A stretch of 64,000 nt of DNA from Mycolicibacterium sp. S2-37 (lineage in GTDB: Bacteria > Actinomycetota > Actinomycetes > Mycobacteriales > Mycobacteriaceae): contig NZ_JAFEVR010000008.1 of NCBI RefSeq assembly GCF_017352375.1, positions 310,001 to 374,000 of the forward strand, given 5' to 3'. This document shows, one piece after another, positions 16,404 through 24,938 of this stretch. A program made the position numbers and the translations under genes. The notes beneath the pieces are model-generated. The model saw only the letters and a list, made by a program, of their open reading frames with translations, had not been told where the DNA came from and did not search any database. Positions within the stretch are counted from its first letter, which is position 1. Each line of letters begins with the position of its first letter.

Positions 16404-17540
16404 ATGGCCGGATCGGCTCTCGATTTCGGAGTCCTTGGACCGCTGCAGATGACGGTCGGCGGTGCTTCGATGCCGCTCGGGACGCCAAAGCAACGTGCGG
16501 TGCTGGCCACGTTGGTCATCAACCGCAACCGGCCGGTGGGAATCGAATCGTTGATCAGTGCGGCATGGGAGGACTGGCCGCCGCCGGGTGCACGAGCCAC
16601 TCTGCATACCTATGTCTCCAATATCCGCCGGCTGCTCGGCGGTGCCGGCGTCGATTCGCGGACCGCCCTAGTCAGCAAACCGCCCGGCTATCAGCTCAGC
16701 ATTCCCGACACCGGCTGCGATCTCGGCCGGTTCGTCGTCGAGAGGACAGCCGGGGTGCAGGACGCGGCCGCCGGGCGTTTCGAGCAGGCGAGCGGTCATC
16801 TGTCCGCGGCACTGGCCCAGTGGCGCGGCCAGGTCCTGGAGGACATCCGCGACTTCGCGTTCGTCGACGCCTTTGCGACCGCGCTCGTCGACGACAAGAT
16901 CCACGTGCACACTGCGCTCGCAGAGGTCGAAATCGCCTGTGGCCGTGCGCACGTGGTGATCGGTGGACTCGAGACGCTGGTCGGCGAGCACCCTTACCGC
17001 GAGCCGCTGTGGGCGCAGTTGATGACGGCCTACTACCTGGCCGACCGGCAGTCCGATGCGCTGAACGCCTACCGGCGGTTGAAGCACATCCTCGCCGAGG
17101 ACCTGGGTATCGATCCGGGGCAGACGGTGGAGTCGCTGTACGGACGCATCCTGCGTCAGGAGCCGCTCGACGTGCGCAGCGCCGCGAAGACCACGGCGGC
17201 CGACACCGTCATCGCCATCGACCAACGCGACCCCGCCAGCATTCGGACGACCCCCGCCAGACTGCGGGACGGCTCCGGCACCGGCCATCTTCTCCGGGGC
17301 GCGATCACCTCGATCGGCAGGCTCGCCGACAACGACATCGTCCTGGAGGACGGCAGCGTCAGCCGCCACCACGCCGTCGTCATCGACACCGGCACGAACT
17401 TCGTCATCTCCGACCTCCGGTCAGCCAACGGGGTGGAGGTGGCGGGTCAGCGGATCCGCTACAGCGTTCCGCTCGCCGACGGCGACAAGATCCGCATCTG
17501 CGGCCACGAGTTCGTCTTCGAGATCCAGGGTCGCGCGTAA
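16404..17540 (+). CDS. EmbR-like SARP regulator with C-terminal FHA domain
   Basis: 378-aa regulator closely resembling M. tuberculosis EmbR along its length. The OmpR-like winged helix (LDFGVLGPLQMTVGG, then LHTYVSNIRRLL) is followed by a bacterial transcriptional activation domain (about 95-250). The FHA domain has its phosphothreonine pocket in IGRLADNDIVL, SRHHA and RSANGV. The start at 16404 (MAGSALDFG) matches the known EmbR N-terminus better than the upstream ATG at 16374. FHA domains bind phospho-Thr, and EmbR is activated by the PknH kinase. Here the adjacent kelch kinase should be the partner and the precursor direct repeats the targets; both are inferences. Confidence 0.9.
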   Translation: MAGSALDFGVLGPLQMTVGGASMPLGTPKQRAVLATLVINRNRPVGIESLISAAWEDWPPPGARATLHTYVSNIRRLLGGAGVDSRTALVSKPPGYQLSIPDTGCDLGRFVVERTAGVQDAAAGRFEQASGHLSAALAQWRGQVLEDIRDFAFVDAFATALVDDKIHVHTALAEVEIACGRAHVVIGGLETLVGEHPYREPLWAQLMTAYYLADRQSDALNAYRRLKHILAEDLGIDPGQTVESLYGRILRQEPLDVRSAAKTTAADTVIAIDQRDPASIRTTPARLRDGSGTGHLLRGAITSIGRLADNDIVLEDGSVSRHHAVVIDTGTNFVISDLRSANGVEVAGQRIRYSVPLADGDKIRICGHEFVFEIQGRA

Positions 17541-17776
17541 CTCGACACACCCAGCGGCAACGGCCCGGCAGACGCTGCTCGATGCCACCAGAGCGTCACT
17601 CGATCTGACGTCCTCGAACAGCGACAGCGATCCGCTGGAAAGCAACAGAGTGTCACCTACAAGACCAGACAGTCGATAATGACGATCTCCGCAAAGAATC
17701 GACAATCGTGGCCGCGGTCGATGTGACCCATTACATTTGGCGAGAAATCATCAGCTCTCCTCAGTAGCGAGGCACC

Positions 17777-19906
17777 ATGTCGACCCCCAAACCCTCCCTC
17801 ATTGCGTCGGCCGCCGCCGTCAGCGGGGCAGCCATCGTCATCGCCGCACCCGCGGCGGCGCTGATGATGGCGCCGAGCGCCGAAGCCGCACCCATCACCC
17901 CGACCCCGGCGCAGCTGCGGGACTTCGACTCCTTCTTCGGCGGCGGTGGGCTGGGGGCTGGGCTGCTGGATCCGATCTTCGACATCGCCGGGTGGATCCC
18001 CGGTCTGAACCTCTTCATCGGCAACGGCATCGACGGCACGCTCGCCAGGCCCGACGGCGGCAACGCCGGATTGCTGTTCGGCAACGGCGGCGACGGTTAC
18101 AGCCCCACAGAGGCCGGGCTCAACGGGGGCAACGGCGGCAACGCCGGCTTGTTCATCGGTGACGGCGGCAACGGCGGCCACGGCGCCGCGGGTGCCCGAG
18201 GCGCTGACGGCGCCGGGCCTGGACTCGACGGCGGCGCAGGCGCCAAAGGCGGCGACGGCGGGGCCGGCGGCGGGAGCGGCCTGATCGGCAACGGCGGAAA
18301 CGGCGGAAACGGCGGCACAGGAGGGGTCGGCGGCACCGGCGGGGCTGGTGTCAAAGGTGATGACGCCACGACCGCGGGTGGTGATGGCGGCACCGGTCAT
18401 GACGGCGGTGACGGTGGTGCCGGCGGGGTAGGCGGTAACGCAGGCCGCGGCGGCGCGGCCGGCTTCTTCGGCGCCGCAGGCGCTGTGGGCGTCAACGGCG
18501 ACGGCGGCGCTGGTGGGACGGGGGGCAGGGGCGGCGTCGGCGGCGCCGGCTTCAGAGGGCTCGACGGCGGGGATGCAACCGACGCCGGAGTGAACGGCGG
18601 TGACGGTCAGACCGGGGGCGATGGCGGCACCGGAGGCGCCGGCGGACGCGGCGGCAGCGGAGGTGCGCCCGGCACCGGGGGTACCGGCGGAAACGCCGGT
18701 GCTGACGGCGCAGACGGAGACGGCGGCCCCGGCGGCTCGGGGGGAGTCGGCGGACAGGGCGGCAGAGGCGCCGACGGGGACCCCGGACTCAATGGCATCG
18801 AGACCGCCAACGGTGATGGCGCTGACGGCCAGGCCGGGAGTGACGGAGGCCGCGGAGGCGTTGGCGGCGCGGGTGGCGCCGGCGGCGCAGCAGGTGGTCC
18901 GACCGGTCGGGCCGGCGTCGGCGGGAGCAACGGCGACGGTGGCGCGGGAGGCGCCGGCGGGAACGGCGGCGACGGCGGCACCGGCCGGGGCGGAGCGGAT
19001 GCGACGGTCCTGGCGTCCGCCGGCCAGAGCGGTCCTGCCATCGCCGGCGACGGCGGAAACGGCGGTGATGGTGCGCCCGGCGGAACCGGCGGCGTCGGCG
19101 GCGCGGCGGGTGTCGGCGGCGCAGCGGGGACAGGACGCACCGGAGTCAACGGCGCCAGGGGTCTCGGCGGTGACGGCGGCGACGGGGGCCCGGGCGGCTA
19201 CGGCACCAACACCAATACAAGCGGAGTCGACAACTTCGGCGTCGGCGGCAACGGGGGAACCGGCGGCGCCGGCAGCGGCACCGGTAACGGCGGGCGAGGC
19301 GGCGACGGAGGCGGCGGGCAGAGTTTCGGCTCCTGGGCTACGAGCGGCGATGGCGGTGCCGGCGGCAACAGCCAGGCCGGCGTCGGCGGAGCAGGGGGCA
19401 CCGGGGGTACTTCAGGCGCACTCTATGACGCTGTCGGGGGCGCCGGCGGCGCCGGCGGCGCCAGCCAGTCCGGTCCAGGCGGCGAGGGCGGCGCCGGTGG
19501 CTACGCGTACGGCGGCGGGTTCGGTCTTGCCGGCGGCGTCGTGACTGGCCGCGGCACTGGCGGCAGGGGTGGCAACGGGGGCGACAGTCTGACCGGCGCC
19601 GCCGGCCATGGTGGAACGGGCGGCAACGGCTTCGGCGGATCCGGTCCAGACGACAATGGTGACGGCGTCGGCGGCAGGGGTGGCGACGGAGGCATCAGTC
19701 CGTTAGGCACGGGCGGGAACGGCGGAACGGGCGGCGACGGTTTCGGCGGGTATCGAGATGGACAAGGCACCGGCGTCGGTGACGGCCTCGGCGGCAACGG
19801 CGGCGATGGACGCCCGAGCGACGGCGTCGGAGGTAACCCCGGCCAAGGCACAGCGGGCGGCGCCGGTGGAGTCGGCACCCCCGGCCAACGAGGTAGCAAC
19901 GCCTAG
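17777..19906 (+). CDS. PGRS-type Gly-rich secreted protein 1 (no PE domain)
   Basis: 709-aa protein. An N-terminal Sec-type signal (about 1-38, rich in Ala/Val/Ile, ending AEAAP) is followed by a linker with [20 protein letters not shown] and [14 protein letters not shown]. About 600 residues of GGX/GGN repeats with few aromatic residues follow. The [13 protein letters not shown] linker is that of PE_PGRS proteins, but no PE domain is present, so export by ESX through a PE head is unlikely. GCGAGG lies before the ATG. Long open frames on the opposite strand are a by-product of the GC-rich repeat. Function unknown; surface-exposed or wall-associated by analogy. Confidence 0.85.
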   Translation: MSTPKPSLIASAAAVSGAAIVIAAPAAALMMAPSAEAAPITPTPAQLRDFDSFFGGGGLGAGLLDPIFDIAGWIPGLNLFIGNGIDGTLARPDGGNAGLLFGNGGDGYSPTEAGLNGGNGGNAGLFIGDGGNGGHGAAGARGADGAGPGLDGGAGAKGGDGGAGGGSGLIGNGGNGGNGGTGGVGGTGGAGVKGDDATTAGGDGGTGHDGGDGGAGGVGGNAGRGGAAGFFGAAGAVGVNGDGGAGGTGGRGGVGGAGFRGLDGGDATDAGVNGGDGQTGGDGGTGGAGGRGGSGGAPGTGGTGGNAGADGADGDGGPGGSGGVGGQGGRGADGDPGLNGIETANGDGADGQAGSDGGRGGVGGAGGAGGAAGGPTGRAGVGGSNGDGGAGGAGGNGGDGGTGRGGADATVLASAGQSGPAIAGDGGNGGDGAPGGTGGVGGAAGVGGAAGTGRTGVNGARGLGGDGGDGGPGGYGTNTNTSGVDNFGVGGNGGTGGAGSGTGNGGRGGDGGGGQSFGSWATSGDGGAGGNSQAGVGGAGGTGGTSGALYDAVGGAGGAGGASQSGPGGEGGAGGYAYGGGFGLAGGVVTGRGTGGRGGNGGDSLTGAAGHGGTGGNGFGGSGPDDNGDGVGGRGGDGGISPLGTGGNGGTGGDGFGGYRDGQGTGVGDGLGGNGGDGRPSDGVGGNPGQGTAGGAGGVGTPGQRGSNA

Positions 19907-20027
19907 TACCGACCACACCGCTGACTGTTCCGGGCGATTCTTTTGCACTTCGCCACCGGAAATGCACCTCACTGTGCTTTCATCCAATTTGTTCAGAATC
20001 CTCTGGCAAAGAATAGGAACTCCGGAT

Positions 20028-21380
20028 ATGCCCGCTGACATCAACCGCGGATCACGACCGTTGATGGCCGCTGTAGGCCTTGGAAGTGCAAGTATCCTAC
20101 TCGCCTACCCCGCCGCCGCCCTCGTGGCCGCTCCAGCTGCGGGCGCGACACCTGTGGCGCTGGCACAGCAGACACAGTTTGCGGATCTACCGTTCTTCGG
20201 TGATTCCGGGCTGAGCGCGGCCTTTCTCGACCCGGTGTTCGACATCGCCGGCCTTATCCCGATCCTCAACATCTTCATCGGCAACGGCATCGACGGCACC
20301 GCGGCCAACCCCGACGGCGGCAATGCCGGCCTGTTCGCCGGTAACGGCGGCGACGGCTTCAGCCGCACCATCCCGGGCACCGGCAACGGCGGCAAGGGCG
20401 GCGCGGCCGGACTGTTCATCGGTAACGGCGGTCGCGGCGGCGCCGGCGCTCCCGGCCTGAACGGCTTCTCCGGTAACCCGACGACCGGCGATACCGCCGG
20501 GACCGATCCGGTCACCGGCAACGGAGTCGATGGGGTGGGGTTGCAGAACGGTGGCCCGGGCGCCCCCGGCGTCATCACCAACAACGGATTCGACGGTGGC
20601 AACGGTGGCAACGGTGGACTCGGCGGTAACTCCGGCGGCAACGGGGGCATCGGCGGAAACGGTGGAAGCGGCAACCACAACGGCGGCGCCGGCGGCAACG
20701 GTGGCGACGCGCTCTTCGGCGGCGGCAACGGCGGCGACGGCGGCGCCGGGGGTCTCGGGAACACCGACAACGGCGCCGTCGGCAACGGCGGCCGCGGCGG
20801 CGACGGGGGAAACGGGGCTGCCGGCCTGAACGGCGATGACGGCAGCGACGGCGGCAACGGCGGCAACGGCGGCAAGGGCGGCCTCTTCCTCGGCGTCGGC
20901 GGCCCCGGCGGAAAGGGCGGCGCAGGCGGGAACGGTGGCAACGGCGGCGCCGGCGGCAACGGCGGTGTCGGCGGCAACGGCGGGGCGTTGCTGCACGCCA
21001 GCGGCTTGAACAACGGCGGCAACGGCGGCAACGGAGGTAACGGCGCTGCTGGTGGCAGGGGCGGCAACGGCGGCAACGGAGGTAACGGCGGCGTCGGTGG
21101 TGCCGGTGGATTCATCCCGTTTCTCACCGGTTCCGGCGTCACCGGGGCGGGTGGCAACGGCGGCAGGGGTGGCAACGGCGGCGACGGTGGCGGCGCCGGC
21201 GCGGGCGGACAGGGCGGGGTGACCCAGGGATCCGTTTCCAACGGCGCACCTGGCGCTCCCGGCACGGCCGGCACCGGCGGATCCGGGGGCGCCGGCGGCA
21301 AGGGCGGGACGGGCAGCACACCGGGCGCCGACGGCGCGAACGGCGACAACGGCGACAACGGCTCCTCGGTCGCGCCGTAG
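20028..21380 (+). CDS. PGRS-type Gly-rich secreted protein 2 (no PE domain)
   Basis: 450-aa tandem paralogue of the preceding gene. It has a signal-like N-terminus ([20 protein letters not shown] then [17 protein letters not shown]). The same linker follows ([47 protein letters not shown]), then GGNGG repeats to the C-terminus. The frame is open far upstream, but the ATG at 20028 places the hydrophobic segment at the N-terminus and is preceded by AGGAAC. A 121-nt gap separates the two genes. The shared non-repeat head shows that they arose by duplication. Function unknown. Confidence 0.82.
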   Translation: MPADINRGSRPLMAAVGLGSASILLAYPAAALVAAPAAGATPVALAQQTQFADLPFFGDSGLSAAFLDPVFDIAGLIPILNIFIGNGIDGTAANPDGGNAGLFAGNGGDGFSRTIPGTGNGGKGGAAGLFIGNGGRGGAGAPGLNGFSGNPTTGDTAGTDPVTGNGVDGVGLQNGGPGAPGVITNNGFDGGNGGNGGLGGNSGGNGGIGGNGGSGNHNGGAGGNGGDALFGGGNGGDGGAGGLGNTDNGAVGNGGRGGDGGNGAAGLNGDDGSDGGNGGNGGKGGLFLGVGGPGGKGGAGGNGGNGGAGGNGGVGGNGGALLHASGLNNGGNGGNGGNGAAGGRGGNGGNGGNGGVGGAGGFIPFLTGSGVTGAGGNGGRGGNGGDGGGAGAGGQGGVTQGSVSNGAPGAPGTAGTGGSGGAGGKGGTGSTPGADGANGDNGDNGSSVAP

Positions 21381-21719
21381 CTCGGTTCGCCTCACACATC
21401 GCGTCGACTTGTCCGCAGGTGATGCAGTGTAGGTGCGGTGTCGTCCGCGGCCGCGGTGACGGCTGGTGCCCGGCTCGCGGACGCGGCCGCCCCGCTGGAG
21501 TGCATGCCCGGCGGGGCGGCGAGCATACGGCGCAGTCGGCGACACAGACCGTGTCCTGACAACGTCATGGTTTCGGCTGCACGAACACGGTTTGGCAACT
21601 CCCCACCGGTGTACTCCTCAACAAGGCGGTGCGCATGGCGGGTTACCCGTCACGTTCATTCCGGTGCCTCCAGGCGGCACCGAGACACTCGCGCCGGCCC
21701 AACGACTCTCGAAGGAATC
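21381..21719. other. 339-nt gap before a small membrane-protein gene
   Basis: No convincing gene. GGTTT at 21589-21593 and GTGTA at 21609-21613, 15 bp apart, come near a SigF-type promoter (GGTTT/GGGTA) and point to the gene at 21720, but the -10 has a mismatch and this is weak. Confidence 0.3.
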
Positions 21720-22283
21720 ATGAATTCACGCAATACTGTCGTCCGTTCCCTCCATGACCTCGGCGCCGCCGCATGGTTCGGCGGTTCTCTGATGGGTGCG
21801 GTCGGCGTCAACGGCGCGGCCGCCGCCGTCTCCGATCCCCGTGACCGCGCCAAGGTCGCGGCCGTCGGCTGGGGCAAGTGGGCACCCGTCAATGCCGTGG
21901 CGATCGGCGCGCACCTCATCGGCGGCGCCGGCATCCTCTACGCCAACCGCGGTCGGGCCCGACATCAATCAGGAGTGACGGCCAACACCGCCACGAAGAT
22001 CGTCGTCACCGGAGCAGCTTTGGGTGCCACTGCGCTCAGCGGGATGCTCGGCGCGAAAGCCGCTCAGGGTGAAGGGCATCCGGTCGACGGGGCCACCGAT
22101 CCGTCGTCGTCGACCCCCGATGACGTCGCGGCCGCACAGCAGCAGCTGCGCTATCTGCAGTGGGCCCTACCGGTGCTCACCGGGGCCATCGTCGTCCTGA
22201 CCTCCCAGCAGGGTGAACAGCAGCGTCCCGCCCAGATTCTCGCGGGCTTGGGCAAGACACTCGCGCGCCGATCCGGGGAATGA
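21720..22283 (+). CDS. Conserved membrane protein of unknown function
   Basis: 187 aa. Hydrophobic stretches lie around AAAWFGGSLMGAVGVNGAA, WAPVNAVAIGAHLIGGAGI, VVTGAALGATALSGMLGAKA and YLQWALPVLTGAIVVLTS, giving three or four membrane helices with a hydrophilic loop before the last. The start at 21720 (MNSRNTVVRS) has GAAGGA closely upstream. Together with the small hydrophilic gene 28 nt downstream it looks like a two-gene stress-type unit. No family was recognised with confidence. Confidence 0.75.
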   Translation: MNSRNTVVRSLHDLGAAAWFGGSLMGAVGVNGAAAAVSDPRDRAKVAAVGWGKWAPVNAVAIGAHLIGGAGILYANRGRARHQSGVTANTATKIVVTGAALGATALSGMLGAKAAQGEGHPVDGATDPSSSTPDDVAAAQQQLRYLQWALPVLTGAIVVLTSQQGEQQRPAQILAGLGKTLARRSGE

Positions 22284-22311
22284 CGGATCTTCGAAACCGG
22301 AACGGATAACC

Positions 22312-22563
22312 ATGAAAATTCTCGATGACCTCAAGGACCAAGTGGGACGTCGCGTCGGCAAGGCGAAGGGTGCCCACGCCGCTCGTGAGGAGCGGGCCGA
22401 ATCCGACGTCGAACCCGACGCCGCCGTCGCGGGTTCGCGGGCCGGCGCGGACGGCGACGGCTCCTACGTCGGCCGGGAAAGTCCACAGTTCGACGCCGAG
22501 GTCCAGCAGAGCGGCGCCGAGGCGCGCAGCGAAGCGGCGCGGAAGTCGGGCGACCAGCAGTAG
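22312..22563 (+). CDS. Small hydrophilic protein of unknown function
   Basis: 83 aa, starting MKILDDLKDQVGRRVGKAKG and ending AARKSGDQQ. It is highly charged, rich in Ala/Glu/Arg/Gly, lacks Cys and Trp and has no hydrophobic core, so it is probably largely disordered. The composition recalls small stress-associated proteins such as CsbD/Rv0968-type antitoxin-like proteins, but no family is claimed. It follows the membrane-protein gene by 28 nt and ends just before the hairpin and attL of the integrated element. Confidence 0.65.
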   Translation: MKILDDLKDQVGRRVGKAKGAHAAREERAESDVEPDAAVAGSRAGADGDGSYVGRESPQFDAEVQQSGAEARSEAARKSGDQQ

Positions 22564-22584
22564 GTTCTCGCTGCTCGAACGCAT

Positions 22585-22610
22585 CAGGCCCCCTCAAACG
22601 AGGGGGCCTG
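22585..22610. terminator. Hairpin next to attL
   Basis: CAGGCCCCCTC (22585-22595), loop AAAC, GAGGGGGCCTG (22600-22610): an 11-bp perfect stem. It can end the plus-strand gene at 22563. It sits 4 nt from attL, where the tRNA-Tyr terminator would have been before integration. Confidence 0.7.
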
Positions 22611-22614
22611 ACCA

Positions 22615-22672
22615 GCGTGGCAGGTACAGGATTCGAACCTGTGTAGGCGTAAGCCGACGGATTTACAGTCCG
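22615..22672 (-). repeat. attL: 58-bp copy of the tRNA-Tyr 3' half
   Basis: Identical over 58 bp to 26624-26681. It contains the tRNA-Tyr 3' end, T arm, variable arm and anticodon region but not the 5' half; after 22672 the sequence is unrelated. This is the direct-repeat boundary left by site-specific integration into tRNA-Tyr. Confidence 0.9.
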
Positions 22673-22923
22673 AGATGGGGCGCGCCGCGGTGCGTCACGG
22701 TGCGACCGATAAGGCCCGTGAGCTGGGCACACTCCGTCGCGGTGCGACCTGGAGCGACAGCTTGCGCCGCGTGCGTTGTGACAACCGCGTGACAACTGGA
22801 ACCGGAGTGGCCGCGCGAACGTCCAACCAATCGTGAGGGATAATTGCTTTTCAGCGACTCACACGGGTGTAGTTACAGGTCAGCGCCCGATCTTGTCAGA
22901 CCTTTCCCTTAGCGTCCGGCGGC
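22673..22923. other. Left end of the element, non-coding
   Basis: 251 nt between attL and the ImmA gene. It contains the arm-type repeat at 22775-22799 and no gene that can be supported. Confidence 0.5.
22775..22799. repeat. Candidate left arm-type integrase site
   Basis: GTTGTGACAACCGCGTGACA then ACTGG: two GTGACAA words in direct repeat. A near-identical block lies at 26555-26579 at the other end of the element. Paired short direct repeats inside both ends are the pattern of arm-binding sites of phage-type tyrosine integrases. Confidence 0.5.
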
Positions 22924-23364
22924 ATGGTGAACGAGCGGTGGCACCCGTGGCGGCACGCGGGCGAGCACTATCCGCATGTGACGATCTCGACGCGGCATGA
23001 GCTGCCCGAACGCATCTGGGGGCTGCAGCTCGGCGCCCGGGTCTGGCTGTGCAAACGACTCAACCAGGTCCGCCGCCGCTGCACACTTACCCATGAACTG
23101 ATCCACCTCGAGCGCGGCCCGGTGTCCACCGACCCCGTCCACCGGGCCCGGGAGGAACGGATCGTCGATGAGCTCGCCGCGCGGCGACTCATCACCATCA
23201 CGTCCTTGACGGAGGCGCTGCGCTGGACCCGCGAGCCAGCGGAGCTCGCTGACCACCTGTGGGTGGATCAGCCCACGCTCCGAACTCGCATGGCGACTCT
23301 TGACCCGCTCGAGGTCGCCGAGCTCGAACACCACCTGGAGGACGAATGGCTCTGGATTCCCTGA
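22924..23364 (+). CDS. ImmA/IrrE family metallopeptidase
   Basis: 146 aa. It carries the zinc protease motif HELIH (57-61) in CTLTHELIHLERG, with further acidic residues in EERIVDELAARRL. ImmA-type proteases cleave phage or ICE repressors and so control excision and lytic genes. No repressor gene is visible in this reduced element. It overlaps the next gene by 19 nt, indicating translational coupling. The size and motif match the mycobacteriophage members. Confidence 0.85.
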   Translation: MVNERWHPWRHAGEHYPHVTISTRHELPERIWGLQLGARVWLCKRLNQVRRRCTLTHELIHLERGPVSTDPVHRAREERIVDELAARRLITITSLTEALRWTREPAELADHLWVDQPTLRTRMATLDPLEVAELEHHLEDEWLWIP

Positions 23365-23561
23365 CCGATCGCGAGACTTCGATGCTGGACCTCGAGGAGC
23401 AGTGGTTCACCACCCCCGGCGCGAAGGAAGATGCGATCCGCGCTGCGGGCCTGTCGCCGGTGCGCTACTACCAGCTACTGAACCGGCTGATCGAACGTGA
23501 GGCGGCGCTGGCGTATGCGCCCATTACGGCGAACCGACTGCGACGAGTCAGCCTCCACTGA
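23346..23561 (+). CDS. DUF3263 family small helical protein
   Basis: 71 aa. It begins MALDSLTDRETSMLDLEEQW and contains GAKEDAIRAAGLSPVRYYQL and LNRLIEREAAL, the layout of DUF3263 proteins found in actinobacteriophages and next to ImmA genes. The helix-turn-helix-like centre suggests DNA binding. It overlaps the ImmA gene by 19 nt and probably acts with it in phage regulation; the molecular role is not established. Confidence 0.75.
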   Translation: MALDSLTDRETSMLDLEEQWFTTPGAKEDAIRAAGLSPVRYYQLLNRLIEREAALAYAPITANRLRRVSLH

Positions 23562-23569
23562 GGCGGCCA

Positions 23570-24745
23570 TCAGGCCCGAGCGATTATTCGATATACCCGC
23601 GGGCAGCGGAACAATCGCCCGTACTCCCGACCGGTAATCTCCACGAGGATTCCGAGGGAAACCATCTTGGCCACCACGTTGTTGGCAGTCGGATAGGCCA
23701 CCTCGTACAGCTCCTGCACATCGCGCACCGACATGATTGGGAACCCGATCACATCGTTCGCTAGCTGCATGATCGTGCCCGTCGCGCGGGCCGTGTTCAA
23801 GGTGCCGATGAAATCATTACGCACCTCGAGCAGTCCTGCGATGGTCTCGGACGCCCGATCCGCGCTTGCCTCCACTGCTTGGCAGAAGAAGTTCACCCAC
23901 GGGTCGAACTTGCCCGTCGCACTCACCTCCAGCAGGTGATCCACGTATACGTCCCGCCGCGGCTCGAGCCACGGCGAAAGATTGAGAATGGGGTATTCGA
24001 GCACGCCTGCCTGCATCAATTGGAGCGTGACACTCAGCCTGCCCAGCCGGCCGTTGCCGTCGCTGAAGGGGTGCAAAGTTTCAAACTGGTAGTGCGCCAG
24101 GGCCGCTTTGACCAGGAGCGGCAGGTCGTCCTCGGCGTTGACCCACTTTTCCCAGTCGCTGACGCCCTCGATCAACAGATCACCCGGGGGAGGCGGCACG
24201 AATCTTGACTCCTCGACACCGCACCCCTGCTGCCCGATGTAGACCTGTTGCTGACGCAGCTCGCCTGTGTCGTACTTCTCCCCTCTAGTGCCACGAACAA
24301 GGGTGGTTTGAAGTGAGGCGAGCATCTTCACGCAGATCGGCAAGGATTTGATGAGCTTCAAGCCCTGGTTTGCCGCCCTGACGTAGTTCATGACCTCTCG
24401 AACCTCGGCGCTCTGCCGCTTCTCCTCTATATAGTCAGCGCCGAGCGCATCTTCCAGTGGCGCGTGCGTACCTTCGAGTGCACTGGTGGCGACGGCCTCG
24501 CGGCGGATCGCAGGCCGTACAAGCAGGTTCGGATTCGGTATCTGCCTGATGTTGGTGACCAAGCTGCCGAGCGCGCGAGACGCCTTCTCCATTGCCTTGT
24601 ACGTCCCTTGGGAGAGGGCGACGGTGGTCGGCAGCGGGTTCGGTACGTACGCGAAGTGTTGATACGACCGATCTAGCCCGGCATCCTTGCCGGAGATGGG
24701 GACCAGCCGGCCGACTGGAGAGTCCTTGAAGCGTTCAACCTGCAC
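23570..24745 (-). CDS. Fic family protein (AMP/nucleotide transferase), self-inhibited class
   Basis: 391 aa. The Fic active motif HPFSDGNGRLGR is complete at 225-236 (catalytic His, Asp-Gly-Asn-Gly loop, Arg). An N-terminal inhibitory helix motif TSALEG (Thr87 to Glu91-Gly92) marks the class in which the inhibitor lies in the same chain before the catalytic core. The C-terminus ends with a winged-helix-like region (SVRDVQELYEVAYPTANNVV). The start is GTG at 24745. Such proteins transfer AMP to target proteins. It is the only minus-strand gene of the element and is the likely cargo. Target unknown. Confidence 0.88.
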   Translation of the reverse strand: MQVERFKDSPVGRLVPISGKDAGLDRSYQHFAYVPNPLPTTVALSQGTYKAMEKASRALGSLVTNIRQIPNPNLLVRPAIRREAVATSALEGTHAPLEDALGADYIEEKRQSAEVREVMNYVRAANQGLKLIKSLPICVKMLASLQTTLVRGTRGEKYDTGELRQQQVYIGQQGCGVEESRFVPPPPGDLLIEGVSDWEKWVNAEDDLPLLVKAALAHYQFETLHPFSDGNGRLGRLSVTLQLMQAGVLEYPILNLSPWLEPRRDVYVDHLLEVSATGKFDPWVNFFCQAVEASADRASETIAGLLEVRNDFIGTLNTARATGTIMQLANDVIGFPIMSVRDVQELYEVAYPTANNVVAKMVSLGILVEITGREYGRLFRCPRVYRIIARA

Positions 24746-24938
24746 TTTTAACGCTTCTCCGTCTTGACGTTCATAGCGTCAGGCGATTCATTCGCTCGCA
24801 TTACATCCTCCTCCAAGATCTAACGCGAACCGCGTTCCACGTTAAATTACAGCAGAATTAGTAACGTCCCACCGCAGAGACATCAAAACCGCAGGTGACG
24901 ACGAAAACACCGAATGAATCGTCAGTGTCCGCCCACAC
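24746..24938. promoter_or_regulatory. Divergent promoter region of fic and integrase
   Basis: AT-richer than its surroundings. It holds the inverted repeat AACGCG-AAC-CGCGTT at 24822-24836, a possible operator, about 80 nt upstream of the fic start. No other element was recognised. Confidence 0.35.

Noticed and set aside
17777..21545. Long open frames on the opposite strand and in other frames across the Gly-rich genes, up to about 450 codons
   Set aside because: They read as Pro/Ala runs that mirror GGX codons. The plus-strand frames have signal peptides, conserved linkers and ribosome sites, so the others are shadows.
21589..21613. SigF promoter for the gene at 21720
   Set aside because: The -35-like GGTTT and spacing are acceptable, but GTGTA differs from GGGTA and similar matches arise by chance, so it is only noted as weak.
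22618..22672. A second tRNA-Tyr gene
   Set aside because: Only the 3' half is present; the 5' half and the acceptor partner strand are missing. It is the attL copy.
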